Notes: a model not told the origin generated them from the letters alone. A DNA stretch of 64,000 bases from Kribbella pratensis (GCF_004366075.1 NZ_SODU01000002.1:1550758-1614757); one strand, 5' to 3'; shown: positions 34,131 through 42,736, counted from the stretch's first letter. A program made the numbers and translations.

Positions 34131-34161
34131 AAAGTATTGACGAACTCCGAACCGCCGTCAA
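34131..34161 (-). promoter_or_regulatory. Promoter of the ROK operon
   Basis: On the minus strand TTGACG (34156-34161) is followed by TACTTT (34131-34136; overlapping alternative AATACT at 34133-34138 gives a 17-base spacer). The GTG lies five bases past TACTTT, so the message is probably leaderless. The inverted TTGACG/CGTCAA sequence around 34137-34161 could also be the ROK operator. Confidence 0.5.
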
Positions 34162-34188
34162 CAAAACTGACAAACTGCGTTCACACTC

Positions 34189-34218
34189 TTGACACAAACG
34201 GCGAAATGCTCGAACAAT
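34189..34218 (+). promoter_or_regulatory. Promoter of the sugar dehydrogenase-importer operon
   Basis: A consensus -35 TTGACA (34189-34194) is followed after 18 bases by AACAAT (34213-34218). The start point would fall near 34225, past the ATG at 34206, which argues for the ATG at 34269 as the real start of the downstream gene. Confidence 0.5.
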
Positions 34219-34268
34219 TCCTGCCACAGCCCGGGGACCACCCCGGGCCCGGCGACCGGACGAACGAC

Positions 34269-35048
34269 ATGGACGCTGAGCTCGACAACGCGCCGCTGGT
34301 GGTGGTGACCGGCGGACTGGGGCGCGTCGCCACGGTCGTACTGCCGTGGCTGCGCAAGCACTACAGGGTGCGGCTGATCGACAGCGCCGTACCGGCGCGG
34401 CGAACTGCCGGGCTCGTGCAGGCCGACCTGGGCGATCCAGAAGAGACCCGCGACGCCTTGGCCGGAGCTGACGCCGTCCTGCACCTGGCCGGGAACAGCA
34501 GTCCCTGGCAGACGTGGGACAGCGTGTACGCCGCCAACGTGTGGACGACCCAGGTTGTACTCGAGGCCGCCGCGGCGCACGCCGTACCGAAGCTGGTGCT
34601 GGCCAGTTCGCTGCACGCGCTGGGTGAGTACAACCGGCCGCAGTACTGGCCTGTCGATCCACGGCTCGACCCGCGCCCGTGTTGTCCGTACGGACTGGGC
34701 AAGGTCGTCCTGGAGGCACTCGGCCGGACCCATGCCGAGCGCACCGGTACATCGGTCACCTGCCTTCGTCTGGGACTGACCGGTTGGCCGCCGACCGAAC
34801 GGCGCTACCTCGGGCAGTGGCTGTCCGACGACGACGCCGGCCGGCTGATGCTCGCCGCCCTGCAGGCGCGAGAGCGGTACGGCGTGCATTTCGGTGTGTC
34901 CGCGAACACCCGCAACTACTGGGACACCACCTCCGCCCGGCACGAGCTGGGCTATCGACCTGAAGACGACAGCGAAGCCCTGGCGGACCGGGCCGGCCCC
35001 TCCTCCGGCCCGGTCTGCCGGCTGTTCGACCCCGAGACATCCGATTGA
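34269..35048 (+). CDS. NAD-dependent sugar dehydrogenase, uronate dehydrogenase-like SDR
   Basis: A 259-residue extended-SDR enzyme. Cofactor motif VVVTGGLGRVA, Ser in LASSLHALGEYNRPQ, and Tyr/Lys as CPYGLGKVVLEALG. The parts WLSDDDAGRLM and GVSANTRNYWDTTSARHELGYRPEDD follow the uronate dehydrogenase pattern (SDDD and a GWxPxDxxE-type end). Such enzymes oxidise C1 of hexuronic acids or hexoses to the lactone. Beside a galactonate dehydratase, a galactose 1-dehydrogenase role is attractive but unproven. An ATG at 34206 is an alternative start. The importer follows after 10 bases. Confidence 0.8.
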   Translation: MDAELDNAPLVVVTGGLGRVATVVLPWLRKHYRVRLIDSAVPARRTAGLVQADLGDPEETRDALAGADAVLHLAGNSSPWQTWDSVYAANVWTTQVVLEAAAAHAVPKLVLASSLHALGEYNRPQYWPVDPRLDPRPCCPYGLGKVVLEALGRTHAERTGTSVTCLRLGLTGWPPTERRYLGQWLSDDDAGRLMLAALQARERYGVHFGVSANTRNYWDTTSARHELGYRPEDDSEALADRAGPSSGPVCRLFDPETSD

Positions 35049-35058
35049 GAGGCTGGCC

Positions 35059-36423
35059 ATGACCACAACGAACGCAGGGCTCTCCCGCCGCCGGTTCCTG
35101 GCGCTCGGCAGCGCGGCCGCCGGCGGTGCGCTGGCGGTGGGCTGCTCACCCGCGTCCTCCACGAATACTCCGGCCGCCGCTCCCGGCACGGGCTCGGCCG
35201 CCAAGGGCACTGTGACCGTCATGTCGCAGTCGGGCGAGTTCGGCCCGAAGGAGGCGAAGGCCGCCGGGCAGGCGCTCGGTGTCACCGTGAAGACCGTCGA
35301 GTACGACCTGACCAAGCTGACCGCGATGCTGGCCAGCGGCAACCCGCCGGACGTGGTCCGGGGCATGGGTGCGCTCGACACGCCGTACCTGGTGGCGCGG
35401 CAGGTGGCGGAGAACCTGGATCCGTACTTCGCCAAGAGCACGCTGATCAAGGCCGACGACATCGACCCGGTCAACGACCTCTGGCGGTTCGACGGCGAGA
35501 AGCAGGGCAGTGGTCCGCGGTACGGCTTCGCAAAGGACTATTCGCAGGACTGCACGATCTGGTTCAACAGCGCGCTGTTCGACCAGGCGAAAGTGACCCA
35601 TCCGAGTGCGACGACGCCGCTGCTGCTCGACGAGCTGCTCGACGAGGGCAAGCGCTTGGTGAAGCGGCAGGGCGCCAAGGTCAGCGTCTACGGCCTGAAC
35701 CCGAACGGGCTGGGCCTGTTCACGCAGCTGAGCTGGCTGACAGACCTGGCCGGCGGGAAGCTGACGTCCGACGACCTGGCCTCGGTCGACTTCAGCAGCT
35801 CGGAGGCGCAGCGTGCGCTCACCTGGTACCTGGACTACGCGAAGGCGGGCATCGGGCCGACCGTGCTCAACCCCGACCCGAACGGCTGGGACGGCCCGAC
35901 CTTCCAGGCCGGCCGGATGGCGGCCACGCTCAGCGGCTACTGGCTCGGTGGCCTGTTCGCCGGCGACCCGAAGTCCGCCAAGGTCGCGGGCTTCGCGCCG
36001 GCGCCGCAGTTCGACACCGGCCGGCGGATCAGTCCATGTTTCGGCGCGACCGGCTTGTGGATCCCCAAGGCGAGCAAGAACAAGGACGCCGCCTGGGCCG
36101 TGCTGGAGTGGTTCATGGCCGGCGACCCTGCCAAGGCGCGGGCGGCCGGCGGCTGGGGCATCCCACCACTCAAGTCGCTGCAGAAGCTGATGCCGCAGAA
36201 GCTGCCGTACCAGAAGCAGGCCTACGAGGTGCAGATGGCCGAGCAGCAGCACTTCTCGGTCACGTCCGTCACACCGTACGTCCGGCAGGACGCGATCAAC
36301 GCGGTCATCACCCGGGAGTTGCCCAAGGCAATCAAGGGCTCGATGTCGGCCGGTCAGTTCGCCGATACGCTGAACTCGCAGATCAACGCGCAACTCGCGG
36401 ACGGAAAGAAGCGGTTGCGGTGA
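35059..36423 (+). CDS. ABC sugar transporter solute-binding lipoprotein (galactoside locus)
   Basis: A 454-residue extracellular binding protein. The N-terminus has a twin-arginine motif (SRRRFLALG) and a lipobox ending in AVGC, so it is a TAT-exported lipoprotein. The rest is a type 1 sugar-binding fold (PPDVVRGMGALDTPYLVARQ, TFQAGRMAATLSGYWLGG, AWAVLEWFM). It binds oligosaccharides for the two permeases that follow. The start is ATG 35059; the frame opens earlier inside the preceding gene. It overlaps the first permease (GTGA). Confidence 0.9.
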   Translation: MTTTNAGLSRRRFLALGSAAAGGALAVGCSPASSTNTPAAAPGTGSAAKGTVTVMSQSGEFGPKEAKAAGQALGVTVKTVEYDLTKLTAMLASGNPPDVVRGMGALDTPYLVARQVAENLDPYFAKSTLIKADDIDPVNDLWRFDGEKQGSGPRYGFAKDYSQDCTIWFNSALFDQAKVTHPSATTPLLLDELLDEGKRLVKRQGAKVSVYGLNPNGLGLFTQLSWLTDLAGGKLTSDDLASVDFSSSEAQRALTWYLDYAKAGIGPTVLNPDPNGWDGPTFQAGRMAATLSGYWLGGLFAGDPKSAKVAGFAPAPQFDTGRRISPCFGATGLWIPKASKNKDAAWAVLEWFMAGDPAKARAAGGWGIPPLKSLQKLMPQKLPYQKQAYEVQMAEQQHFSVTSVTPYVRQDAINAVITRELPKAIKGSMSAGQFADTLNSQINAQLADGKKRLR

Positions 36424-37406
36424 GCTCCGCTCTGACCGACGTACGGCGTTCCACCGTCGCGGAGGCCGCGGTCGAGCGCCCGGACCGGAAGAAGAAGCCG
36501 CCGACCCTGCGCAAGGCGCGCACCTTCTACCTGTTCGTCGCGCCGTGGGTTCTCGGGTTCGTCGGCCTGACCGTGTTCCCGCTCGGGTATGCGTTCTGGC
36601 TCAGCCTGACGGACTCCGACGGCCTGTCGCCCCGGACGCACTTCGTCGGCTTCCAGAACTACGTCGACATCTTCCACGACCCGCTGACCCTGAGCTCGCT
36701 CGCCAAGACCGGCATGTTCGCGCTCGTCACCGTTCCGTTGTCGATCCTGGCCGGGCTGCTCCTGGCGGTGATGGTGAACCAGCCGATCCGGGCGCGGGGG
36801 CTGTACCGGGCGCTGATCTATCTGCCGGCCGTCGTGCCGCCGGTCGGAGCGGCCCTGACGTTCCGGTTGATCTTCGACCGCGACGCCGGCGCGGCGAACG
36901 GCATCCTGAGCACCCTCGGTGCGAACCCGATCACCTGGCTGGTGGATCCGAACGTCCGCTATGTGCTGTATGCCCTGGTGCTGTGGGGCTGCGGCGGATC
37001 GATGATCATCTCGCTGGCGGGATTGCAGGACATTCCGCGGGAGCTGCTCGAGGCCGCGCAGGTCGACGGGGCGTCGTACTGGCAGTCGTTCACCAGGATC
37101 ACCATCCCGCTGCTGTCGCCGGTGATTCTGTTCCAGGTGATCACCGGCATGATCGGCTCGCTGCAGTCGTTCGCACCGTTGCTGTTGTCGTCGGGCTCGC
37201 TCAGCGGCGCCGGTGCGGTGCCTCAGGGCAACTACCTGTACATGATCCACGTCTTCGCCCAGTACTTCAGCGCGTCCCGCTTCGGCTACGCGTCGGCGAT
37301 GTTGTGGCTGCTGTTCGCGGTGATCCTGCTCGTCACCCTGCTGATCATCAAGGTGAGCGCCCGGACCGTCTTCTACACCGTCGAACCGGAAGGGACCTCG
37401 AAATGA
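36420..37406 (+). CDS. ABC sugar permease, MalF type
   Basis: A 328-residue inner membrane protein with six predicted helices (first about 40-62, FYLFVAPWVLGFVGLTVFPLGYAF). The cytoplasmic EAA loop that contacts the ATPase reads ELLEAAQVDGASYWQSFTRITIPLLSP. The start is GTG 36420, overlapping the binding-protein stop. The short Arg/Lys-rich N-terminus (RPDRKKKPPTLRKARTF) is typical. It pairs with the next gene to form the channel. There is no ATPase gene in the operon. Confidence 0.92.
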   Translation: MSSALTDVRRSTVAEAAVERPDRKKKPPTLRKARTFYLFVAPWVLGFVGLTVFPLGYAFWLSLTDSDGLSPRTHFVGFQNYVDIFHDPLTLSSLAKTGMFALVTVPLSILAGLLLAVMVNQPIRARGLYRALIYLPAVVPPVGAALTFRLIFDRDAGAANGILSTLGANPITWLVDPNVRYVLYALVLWGCGGSMIISLAGLQDIPRELLEAAQVDGASYWQSFTRITIPLLSPVILFQVITGMIGSLQSFAPLLLSSGSLSGAGAVPQGNYLYMIHVFAQYFSASRFGYASAMLWLLFAVILLVTLLIIKVSARTVFYTVEPEGTSK

Positions 37407-38224
37407 CGCGGACCTACCGGTGGGCGCTGTCCCTCGTACTGCTGGCTGTCGTCCTGGTGATGATCAGCCCGATCCTGTGGCTGGTGTCGAGTTCGCTGAA
37501 GTCGTCGGCGGACATGGCGTCGTTCCCGCCGACCTGGTGGCCGTCGCAGCCGCGGTTCGAGAACTACACCGAGGCGATCACCAGCGTGAACTTCCTCGGC
37601 GCCGCGCAGAACTCGCTGACCATCGCGTTCATCAGCACGACGTTGACCACACTGAGCTCGGCCTGGGTCGGATTCGGGTTCGCGCGGCTGACCGCGCCCG
37701 GCAAGAAGCAGTTGTTCGTCGTGCTGCTCGCGACGATGATGTTGCCGGGGATCGTCACACTCGTTCCGACGTACCTGATCTTCGCGAAGCTGCACATGGT
37801 CAACACGTACTGGCCGTGGGTCGCGTGGGGGCTGGGCGGCAGCGCGTTCCTGATCTTCCTGTTCCGGCAGTTCTTCGCCGGCATCCCGCGGGAGATGGAG
37901 GAGGCCGCGATCATCGACGGCTGCGGGTACGTCGGGATCTTCTGGCGGATCTTCCTGCCGCAGTCCTGGCCGGTGATCGCGGCCAGCGTGATCCTTTCCT
38001 TCACGCACGCCTGGGGTGACTTCGTCGGCCCGGCCATGTTCCTCAGCCAAGACAGCACGACCCTGGCTGTGGCGATGGCCACCGGCTACGTCAACGACAA
38101 GGGTCTCCCGATGAACAACCTGGTCGCCGCCGGTGCCGTCATGTACGTCCTCCCCGTCCTGATCCTCTTCCTGTTCATGCAACGCCGCTTCGTCAGCGGC
38201 TTCTCGACGTCAGGGATCAAATGA
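37403..38224 (+). CDS. ABC sugar permease, MalG type
   Basis: A 273-residue permease with six helices. The EAA loop is EMEEAAIIDGCGYVGIFWRIFLPQSWP. The start is ATG 37403 in an ATGA overlap with the MalF-type gene. It is the second half of the importer channel. The stop overlaps the start of the GH16 gene, so secretion of the depolymerase and uptake of its products are co-transcribed. Confidence 0.92.
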   Translation: MTRTYRWALSLVLLAVVLVMISPILWLVSSSLKSSADMASFPPTWWPSQPRFENYTEAITSVNFLGAAQNSLTIAFISTTLTTLSSAWVGFGFARLTAPGKKQLFVVLLATMMLPGIVTLVPTYLIFAKLHMVNTYWPWVAWGLGGSAFLIFLFRQFFAGIPREMEEAAIIDGCGYVGIFWRIFLPQSWPVIAASVILSFTHAWGDFVGPAMFLSQDSTTLAVAMATGYVNDKGLPMNNLVAAGAVMYVLPVLILFLFMQRRFVSGFSTSGIK

Positions 38225-39048
38225 TGAGACTACGAATCATCGGCGCTGCCGTGCTGTTGCTCGCGGCAAGCCTCACCAGCGTTCCCGCCCACGCACAGGC
38301 GGCGAGTCCAACGTGTACGTCGGCGCCGCAGCGACCTGCTGGGATGCGGTTGAGCTGGCACGACGAGTTCGGTGGGCAGGCGTTGGACCGGCGGTCGTGG
38401 AGCACGGTGATGGACTTCCCCGGACGGGCGGGCGGGCATTTCCACAACACGTCGTACGGGAGTTACGCCGTCGACGAGAACGTTGTGCTGTCCGATGGGA
38501 AGTTGCGGCTGGTGACCGACAACAAGCCGGTGGTCGGCACGGATCCGGCCGGGACCTACCAGTACACCGAGGGGTTCATCTCCTCGCACGACAAGTTCTT
38601 CCAGACGTACGGGTACTGGGAGATCTGCGCGAAGTTCCCGGCCGGCAAGGGGTTGTGGCCGGCGTTCTGGCTGATTCCGCAGGACCGCAGCTGGCCGCCG
38701 GAGATCGACGTCGCCGAATGGTTCGGGAGTATCGAGAGCATGCACAGCGGCCTGGCGTCGGGCACCTGGCCGGACGTCCGCTGGGACAGCCATTGGGCGA
38801 CCGGACTCAATCCCACGACCGGCTGGCACACGTACGGCGTGCTGTGGTCACCCGGCCGCATCACCTTCACCGTCGACGGCAGACCAACGTCGACCATCAC
38901 CGGCGCCCAGGTCCCCGACAAACCGATGTACGTCGTCCTCAACAGCGGCACCTGGGCCAACCCCGACCGCGGCGGCCCACCCGACGCCACCACCCCGTTC
39001 CCCAACTCCTTCGACATCGACTACGTCCGGGCCTATCAGTCGAAATAG
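38221..39048 (+). CDS. Secreted GH16 family glycoside hydrolase
   Basis: A 275-residue exoenzyme. Signal peptide about 1-27 (IIGAAVLLLAASLTSVPAHA). The GH16 active site reads EIDVAEWF, the ExDxxE motif with nucleophile and acid/base Glu. Conserved aromatic segments include YGYWEICAKFPAGKGLWPAFWLIP and WHTYGVLWSPGRITFTVDG. GH16 enzymes cleave beta-1,3/1,4-glucans or galactans such as agarose, carrageenan or porphyran. The galactose-catabolic neighbours favour a galactan-type substrate; this is inference. The start is ATG 38221 or the in-frame ATG at 38224. Confidence 0.88.
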   Translation: MMRLRIIGAAVLLLAASLTSVPAHAQAASPTCTSAPQRPAGMRLSWHDEFGGQALDRRSWSTVMDFPGRAGGHFHNTSYGSYAVDENVVLSDGKLRLVTDNKPVVGTDPAGTYQYTEGFISSHDKFFQTYGYWEICAKFPAGKGLWPAFWLIPQDRSWPPEIDVAEWFGSIESMHSGLASGTWPDVRWDSHWATGLNPTTGWHTYGVLWSPGRITFTVDGRPTSTITGAQVPDKPMYVVLNSGTWANPDRGGPPDATTPFPNSFDIDYVRAYQSK

Positions 39049-39065
39049 CCCTGTGGACAAGGGCT
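39047..39065 (+). terminator. Weak hairpin at the end of the importer operon
   Basis: AGCCCT (39047-39052) and AGGGCT (39060-39065) form a 6-bp stem that includes the GH16 stop codon. There is no T-tract. Confidence 0.3.
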
Positions 39066-39131
39066 GATCCGGATCGAAACACCCGTACCTTCTCTGGCGA
39101 CCAAAACGAAGGTGGGTGTCAGACAAATATG

Positions 39132-39137
39132 TACTAT
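39132..39137 (+). promoter_or_regulatory. -10 element of the toxin-antitoxin operon
   Basis: TACTAT lies nine bases before ATG 39147. An ATG at 39129 would sit upstream of this hexamer, so 39147 is preferred and the leader is at most a few bases. The local AT-rich stretch (39124-39140) contrasts with its surroundings. Confidence 0.4.
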
Positions 39138-39146
39138 TCTGAGGCC

Positions 39147-39419
39147 ATGGCTGAAGTTCCGATCCGGATGTTGAACCAGGAGACGGCCCGGGTGCTGGCC
39201 CGGGTCAAGCAGGGCGAGGAGATCGACATCACCGAACGCGGCGTGGTCGTCGCGCGACTGGTGCCAGCTGAGGCATCGCCAACGGCGTGGCTGCTCGCCA
39301 CAGGGAGTTTCCGGCCGGCTCGGCTGACTAGAGCCTTCTCACGACCGAAGGGCGAGGTGCGGACCGATCACGAGGCCGGTGCACTCTTGGAGCAGATGCG
39401 TGACGAGGAGCGCTACTGA
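39147..39419 (+). CDS. Type II antitoxin, Phd/YefM family
   Basis: A 90-residue DNA-binding antitoxin. The N-terminal Phd fold reads VPIRMLNQETARVLARVKQGEEIDITERGVVVARLVP. The C-terminal half is charged and probably binds the toxin (DHEAGALLEQMRDEERY). The stop overlaps the toxin start as TGATG. Phd-type antitoxins repress their own promoter with the toxin. An earlier ATG at 39129 would add six residues. Confidence 0.88.
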   Translation: MAEVPIRMLNQETARVLARVKQGEEIDITERGVVVARLVPAEASPTAWLLATGSFRPARLTRAFSRPKGEVRTDHEAGALLEQMRDEERY

Positions 39420-39820
39420 TGATTTACCTGGACACAGCGGCGTTGGTGAAGCTCGTCCGACGTGAGGCCGCGTCGGACGAGCTCGTCGATTGGCTCAACG
39501 AGCAAGTCGATCGGATCTTCGTCTCGTCGGCTTTGGTGGAAGTGGAATTGCCTCGTGCCCTCCGGCGATCTGAGCCGGCCCTTCTCGCATCCGCCCCATC
39601 CGTCCTGGCCCACGTTTCCGTGTATGACGTCGACGAGACGGTGCGCAGCACTGCGGCCTCCTATCAGGACCCGTGGATCCGCTCGCTGGACTCGATCCAC
39701 CTCGCGACGGCGGACGCCGTGCTGGGCGACGATCTCACTGCCTTCGTCACCTACGACCGTCGGCTCCTGGCCACCGCGAAGGCGATCGGGCTGCCCGTCG
39801 TCAGCCCTGGGATGTCGTGA
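39419..39820 (+). CDS. Type II toxin, PIN domain ribonuclease (VapC-like)
   Basis: A 133-residue PIN-domain protein. The acidic active-site residues are visible: Asp5 in MIYLDTAALVKL, Glu in SSALVEVELPRAL, Asp in IRSLDSIHLATADAV and Asp in VTYDRRLL. VapC-like PIN toxins cleave tRNA or rRNA and stop growth. All catalytic acids are present, so it looks active. It is coupled to the antitoxin by the one-base overlap. Confidence 0.9.
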   Translation: MIYLDTAALVKLVRREAASDELVDWLNEQVDRIFVSSALVEVELPRALRRSEPALLASAPSVLAHVSVYDVDETVRSTAASYQDPWIRSLDSIHLATADAVLGDDLTAFVTYDRRLLATAKAIGLPVVSPGMS

Positions 39821-39830
39821 GGTTCAGCGT

Positions 39831-40871
39831 TCACCGCGGTGAGGGAGTGAGGGGACCGGCTGGGTCGAAGAGGTCGCTGGGTTGGTTGGGGTGATGGACG
39901 CCCTGCCTGATCAGGTCGAGGGTGATGGCGTCGGCGCGGCGTTGGGTGGTGCCGTCGTCGGTCGGGAAGGAGTGGTCCACGGTGCAGTAGTCGGCGATGA
40001 GCCACACCGGGTAGGACTTCTCGCGGCCGTGCAGCGTGACGACGTAGATCCGCTGGTCGGGCTGTCTGCACCCCGCGAAACGGGCCGGCTGTGGACCTTC
40101 CGGTGAGGCGTTGACTCGCTGCGCGAACGCCCCGGCGGGCTTGGCGGCGAGCCGGGATCCCGAGACCAGCGAGCCATGCCAGTACTCACAGATGTTGGCC
40201 GACGTGATCGTGTCCTTCGCATTCAGGCCTGTGCCTCTCGGTCCGAGGTCGGTCGGCGAGCAGCCGTAGTAGTCCGTGCCGGTGATCGGGCGGGCCGAGT
40301 CCAGAATGCGGCGGCGGAGCGCGTCGTCCTGGGTCAGCACGCTGATCTTGGTGCCGCCGACCAATCGGGTCTCCTCGGTCCAGCCGGCGTCGTACTGCTT
40401 GGTCCCAGGCGCCTGGACGTCGTTGAACCACAGGTACGGCGCACGCCGCCCCAGCGGGAGTACGGCGTCCTCGCACGTGTAGGAACTCTTCCCGAGCCAG
40501 TCGTTGAACCGTCCGATGGTGGGAAGCGCAGCATTGCCGAACGTCGTACAAGGTGCCGGCCCGGAGATGTACTGCGTCCACGAGTCCGGGACCTGGACCT
40601 GCGCGGTCTTGTACGACTCCCAGTGCCAGCCGGACTCGGGTGTGCCGGGCCGGGCGACCTGCGGGTCGGTTCGGAGTTCGCCCGTGAGCGAGTGGCTCGC
40701 GGTGATCGCGGTCGCGACGGCCGCGCAGGCCAGCACGGCGGCGCCGATGGTGCGACCGGTACGGCGGCGGCGCAGGCGGTGCTGGACAGTCGACAGCAGG
40801 TGCTCGTCCGACGGCGCATCCACCGCGTGCTTCGACAGGCTTTCCACGATCAGGTCTTCGGTAGCGTCCAT
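39831..40871 (-). CDS. Membrane protein partner of the ECF sigma factor
   Basis: A 346-residue protein with a short cytoplasmic N-terminus (about 1-40), one transmembrane helix (TIGAAVLACAAVATAITASH) and an extracellular domain of about 280 residues with eight or so cysteines. It starts one base after the sigma factor stop. The position is that of an anti-sigma factor, but I see no zinc-binding HxxxCxxC motif and no recognisable anti-sigma domain. SigE-family neighbours are often such uncharacterised single-pass proteins. The gene ends in a 12-bp palindrome (39831-39842) that includes the stop codon. Confidence 0.7.
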   Translation of the reverse strand: MDATEDLIVESLSKHAVDAPSDEHLLSTVQHRLRRRRTGRTIGAAVLACAAVATAITASHSLTGELRTDPQVARPGTPESGWHWESYKTAQVQVPDSWTQYISGPAPCTTFGNAALPTIGRFNDWLGKSSYTCEDAVLPLGRRAPYLWFNDVQAPGTKQYDAGWTEETRLVGGTKISVLTQDDALRRRILDSARPITGTDYYGCSPTDLGPRGTGLNAKDTITSANICEYWHGSLVSGSRLAAKPAGAFAQRVNASPEGPQPARFAGCRQPDQRIYVVTLHGREKSYPVWLIADYCTVDHSFPTDDGTTQRRADAITLDLIRQGVHHPNQPSDLFDPAGPLTPSPR

Positions 40872-40872
40872 C

Positions 40873-41367
40873 TCAGGTGGCCTCCTCGGCCGTGGTCAGC
40901 GTGGTCCGCAGAGTGGCCAGCGCCCGATGGATCTGCGAGCGGACGGTGGCGGGCGAGCAGTCGAGGATGCCGGCGATCTCGGCGTCGGGCAGGTCCTCGT
41001 AGTACCGCAGGATGACGGCGGCTCGTTGCTTGGTCGGCAACGTCGCACAAAGCGTCCAGACCGCGTCGTGCTCCGCCTGGGCGTCGGCATGATCGGGCCG
41101 GGACGCCGTCTGTACCGGATCCGCGGTGGGCGTCTCGCGCCGGAGGAACCGGCGCCAGCGGGAGATGTCGGCGTTCACGATCGACCGGCGGACGTACGCC
41201 TCGGGATCCTGACCGCGGCAGATCCGGGCCCACCGTGAGTACGCGGCGAGCAGCGCGTCCTGCACGGCCTCCTCGGCGCGCGCGTGGTCGCGGGTGAGCA
41301 GGTAGGCGAACCGCAACAGCGCGGCTCCCCGCTGCGCCACCCACTCGTCGAACTCCGGCGTCTCCAT
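40873..41367 (-). CDS. SigE-family ECF RNA polymerase sigma factor
   Basis: A 164-residue sigma factor with regions 2 and 4 only. Region 2 reads LLRFAYLLTRDHARAEEAVQDALLAAYSRW. Region 4 reads LPTKQRAAVILRYYEDLPDAEIAGILDCSPATVRSQIHRALATLR. The opening FDEWVAQRGAALLRFAYLLT is typical of the actinobacterial SigE family (ECF40/41-like). It directs polymerase to an unknown regulon. GGGAGGTG precedes the ATG. The partner membrane protein follows after one base. Confidence 0.9.
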   Translation of the reverse strand: METPEFDEWVAQRGAALLRFAYLLTRDHARAEEAVQDALLAAYSRWARICRGQDPEAYVRRSIVNADISRWRRFLRRETPTADPVQTASRPDHADAQAEHDAVWTLCATLPTKQRAAVILRYYEDLPDAEIAGILDCSPATVRSQIHRALATLRTTLTTAEEAT

Positions 41368-41422
41368 CCGGCACCTCCCACACCCACATCACGCCGGCGA
41401 GGCCCGGAACGTTGCAGGGGGG

Positions 41423-42649
41423 TCAGTCAGGTTCGGGAAGCGTCGGTGTCGGCAGCGCCAGTTTCTCGTCCGGCTTCGCGGCCAGTACGTCGTTCACGTA
41501 CGAGCGGGCCGCCTCCAACGTGTCGACCTCGTGCCCGGCCTGCTCCGACAGGAACCACCGGTGCTCGAGCACCTCGTGGAACACCTCGGCGGGCTCGAGC
41601 TTCCCGCGCAGGTTGCGCGGGACCGACTGCACGACAGGCTCGAAGACCTCGGTCAGCCACTGGTGGGCGACGATCTCCTCGTCCTCGTTCTGCTGGTCGG
41701 TCGAGGCGGCGAACGAGTCCAGGTCGTTCAGCAGCCGGCGAGCCTGGTTCTCCTCGACGTCCAGCCCGGTCAGTCGCAGCAGCCGCCGGGAGTGGTGACC
41801 GGCGTCGACGACCTTCGGCTGGATCCGGACCTGGCTGCCGTCCCAGTCGGTGATGATGTCGATCTCGGCGACGTCGAAGCCGAGCTCGTTCAGCCGCCGG
41901 ATCCGGGTGTCCAGCCGGTGCATCTCGTCGTTCGCGAACTCCTCCGGTGCGGTCAGCTCGGCCCAGAGCGCCTCGTACCGCTTCTGGATCGACTCGACCG
42001 TCTCCTGCGGGTCGATCGCCTCGTCGAGCAGGCCGCCCTCCTGCAGGTCGAGGAGCTCACCGAACAGATTGATCTCCGCGGTGTAGAGGTCGTGTGCCCG
42101 CTGCCCGTCGGAGATGTCCTGGTGCAGCTCACCGGTCTCGGCGTCCACCAGGTACGCCGCGAACGCGCCGGCGTCCCGGCGGAACAAGGTGTTGGACAGC
42201 GAGCAGTCGCCCCAGAAGAACCCGTTCAGGTGCAGCCGGACGATCAGCGCGACGAGCGCGTCGATCAGACGGTTGACCGTGTCGGGCCGCAGGGTGCTGG
42301 AGAACAGGGCGCGATACGGCAGCGAGAACTGCAGGTGCCGGGTGATCAGGATCGAGTCGATCGGCTCACCGTTGCGGTCGACCCGGTCGGTGATCACGCC
42401 GACGGGCTCGACGGACGGCGTCTCCAGCCGCTCGAGGTCGCGGAGCAGGCGGTACTCGTGCATCGCCAGGTGCTCGAGGACCTCTTTGATCGCGTACACG
42501 CTGCCGTTGACCCGGACGAAGCGGACGACGTGCCGCGAGATACCGCGCGGCAGCGCGACCAGCTGATCTTCGGGCCAGTCCTCCAGCGGGATGTCCCACG
42601 GGAGCGACAGCAGACCGGTGTCCGGGCGGGTGGCAACGAATCGAGGCAC
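41423..42649 (-). CDS. DUF4032 domain protein (kinase-fold-like)
   Basis: A 408-residue cytoplasmic protein common in actinobacteria. The N-terminal half resembles a lipopolysaccharide-kinase-like fold: YAIKEVLEHLAMHEYRLLRDLERL (a Lys/Glu pair), ITRHLQFSLPYRALF, and LHLNGFFWGDCSLSNTLFRRDAGAFAAYLVDAETGEL (a catalytic-loop-like WGDCSLSN and VDAET for DFG). The C-terminal half is the DUF4032 region. The function is unknown; small-molecule kinase activity is a reasonable guess. The start is GTG 42649. Confidence 0.85.
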   Translation of the reverse strand: MPRFVATRPDTGLLSLPWDIPLEDWPEDQLVALPRGISRHVVRFVRVNGSVYAIKEVLEHLAMHEYRLLRDLERLETPSVEPVGVITDRVDRNGEPIDSILITRHLQFSLPYRALFSSTLRPDTVNRLIDALVALIVRLHLNGFFWGDCSLSNTLFRRDAGAFAAYLVDAETGELHQDISDGQRAHDLYTAEINLFGELLDLQEGGLLDEAIDPQETVESIQKRYEALWAELTAPEEFANDEMHRLDTRIRRLNELGFDVAEIDIITDWDGSQVRIQPKVVDAGHHSRRLLRLTGLDVEENQARRLLNDLDSFAASTDQQNEDEEIVAHQWLTEVFEPVVQSVPRNLRGKLEPAEVFHEVLEHRWFLSEQAGHEVDTLEAARSYVNDVLAAKPDEKLALPTPTLPEPD

Positions 42650-42701
42650 GGCTCCCAGTGTGTCAGGAATCCCGAGAGGGTGCCTGAGAGTTCAGTCAGA
42701 T

Positions 42702-42727
42702 ACGCAAGTGCTTGCAAATTCTTGCGT
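42702..42727. promoter_or_regulatory. LacI-type operator upstream of the first lacI gene
   Basis: Overlapping dyads: GCAAG-TG-CTTGC at 42704-42715, and ACGCAAG (42702-42708) with CTTGCGT (42721-42727). The core GCAAG-N2-CTTGC is identical to the one before the second lacI gene (59973-59984). It covers the probable -35 (TTGCAA, 42712-42717), so binding would repress. Confidence 0.65.
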
Positions 42728-42736
42728 GAATAGGCG

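Noticed and set aside
34206..34268. ATG 34206 as start of the sugar dehydrogenase
   Set aside because: It lies between the -35 and -10 of the best promoter, and the added 21 residues are not part of the SDR fold. Kept only as an alternative.
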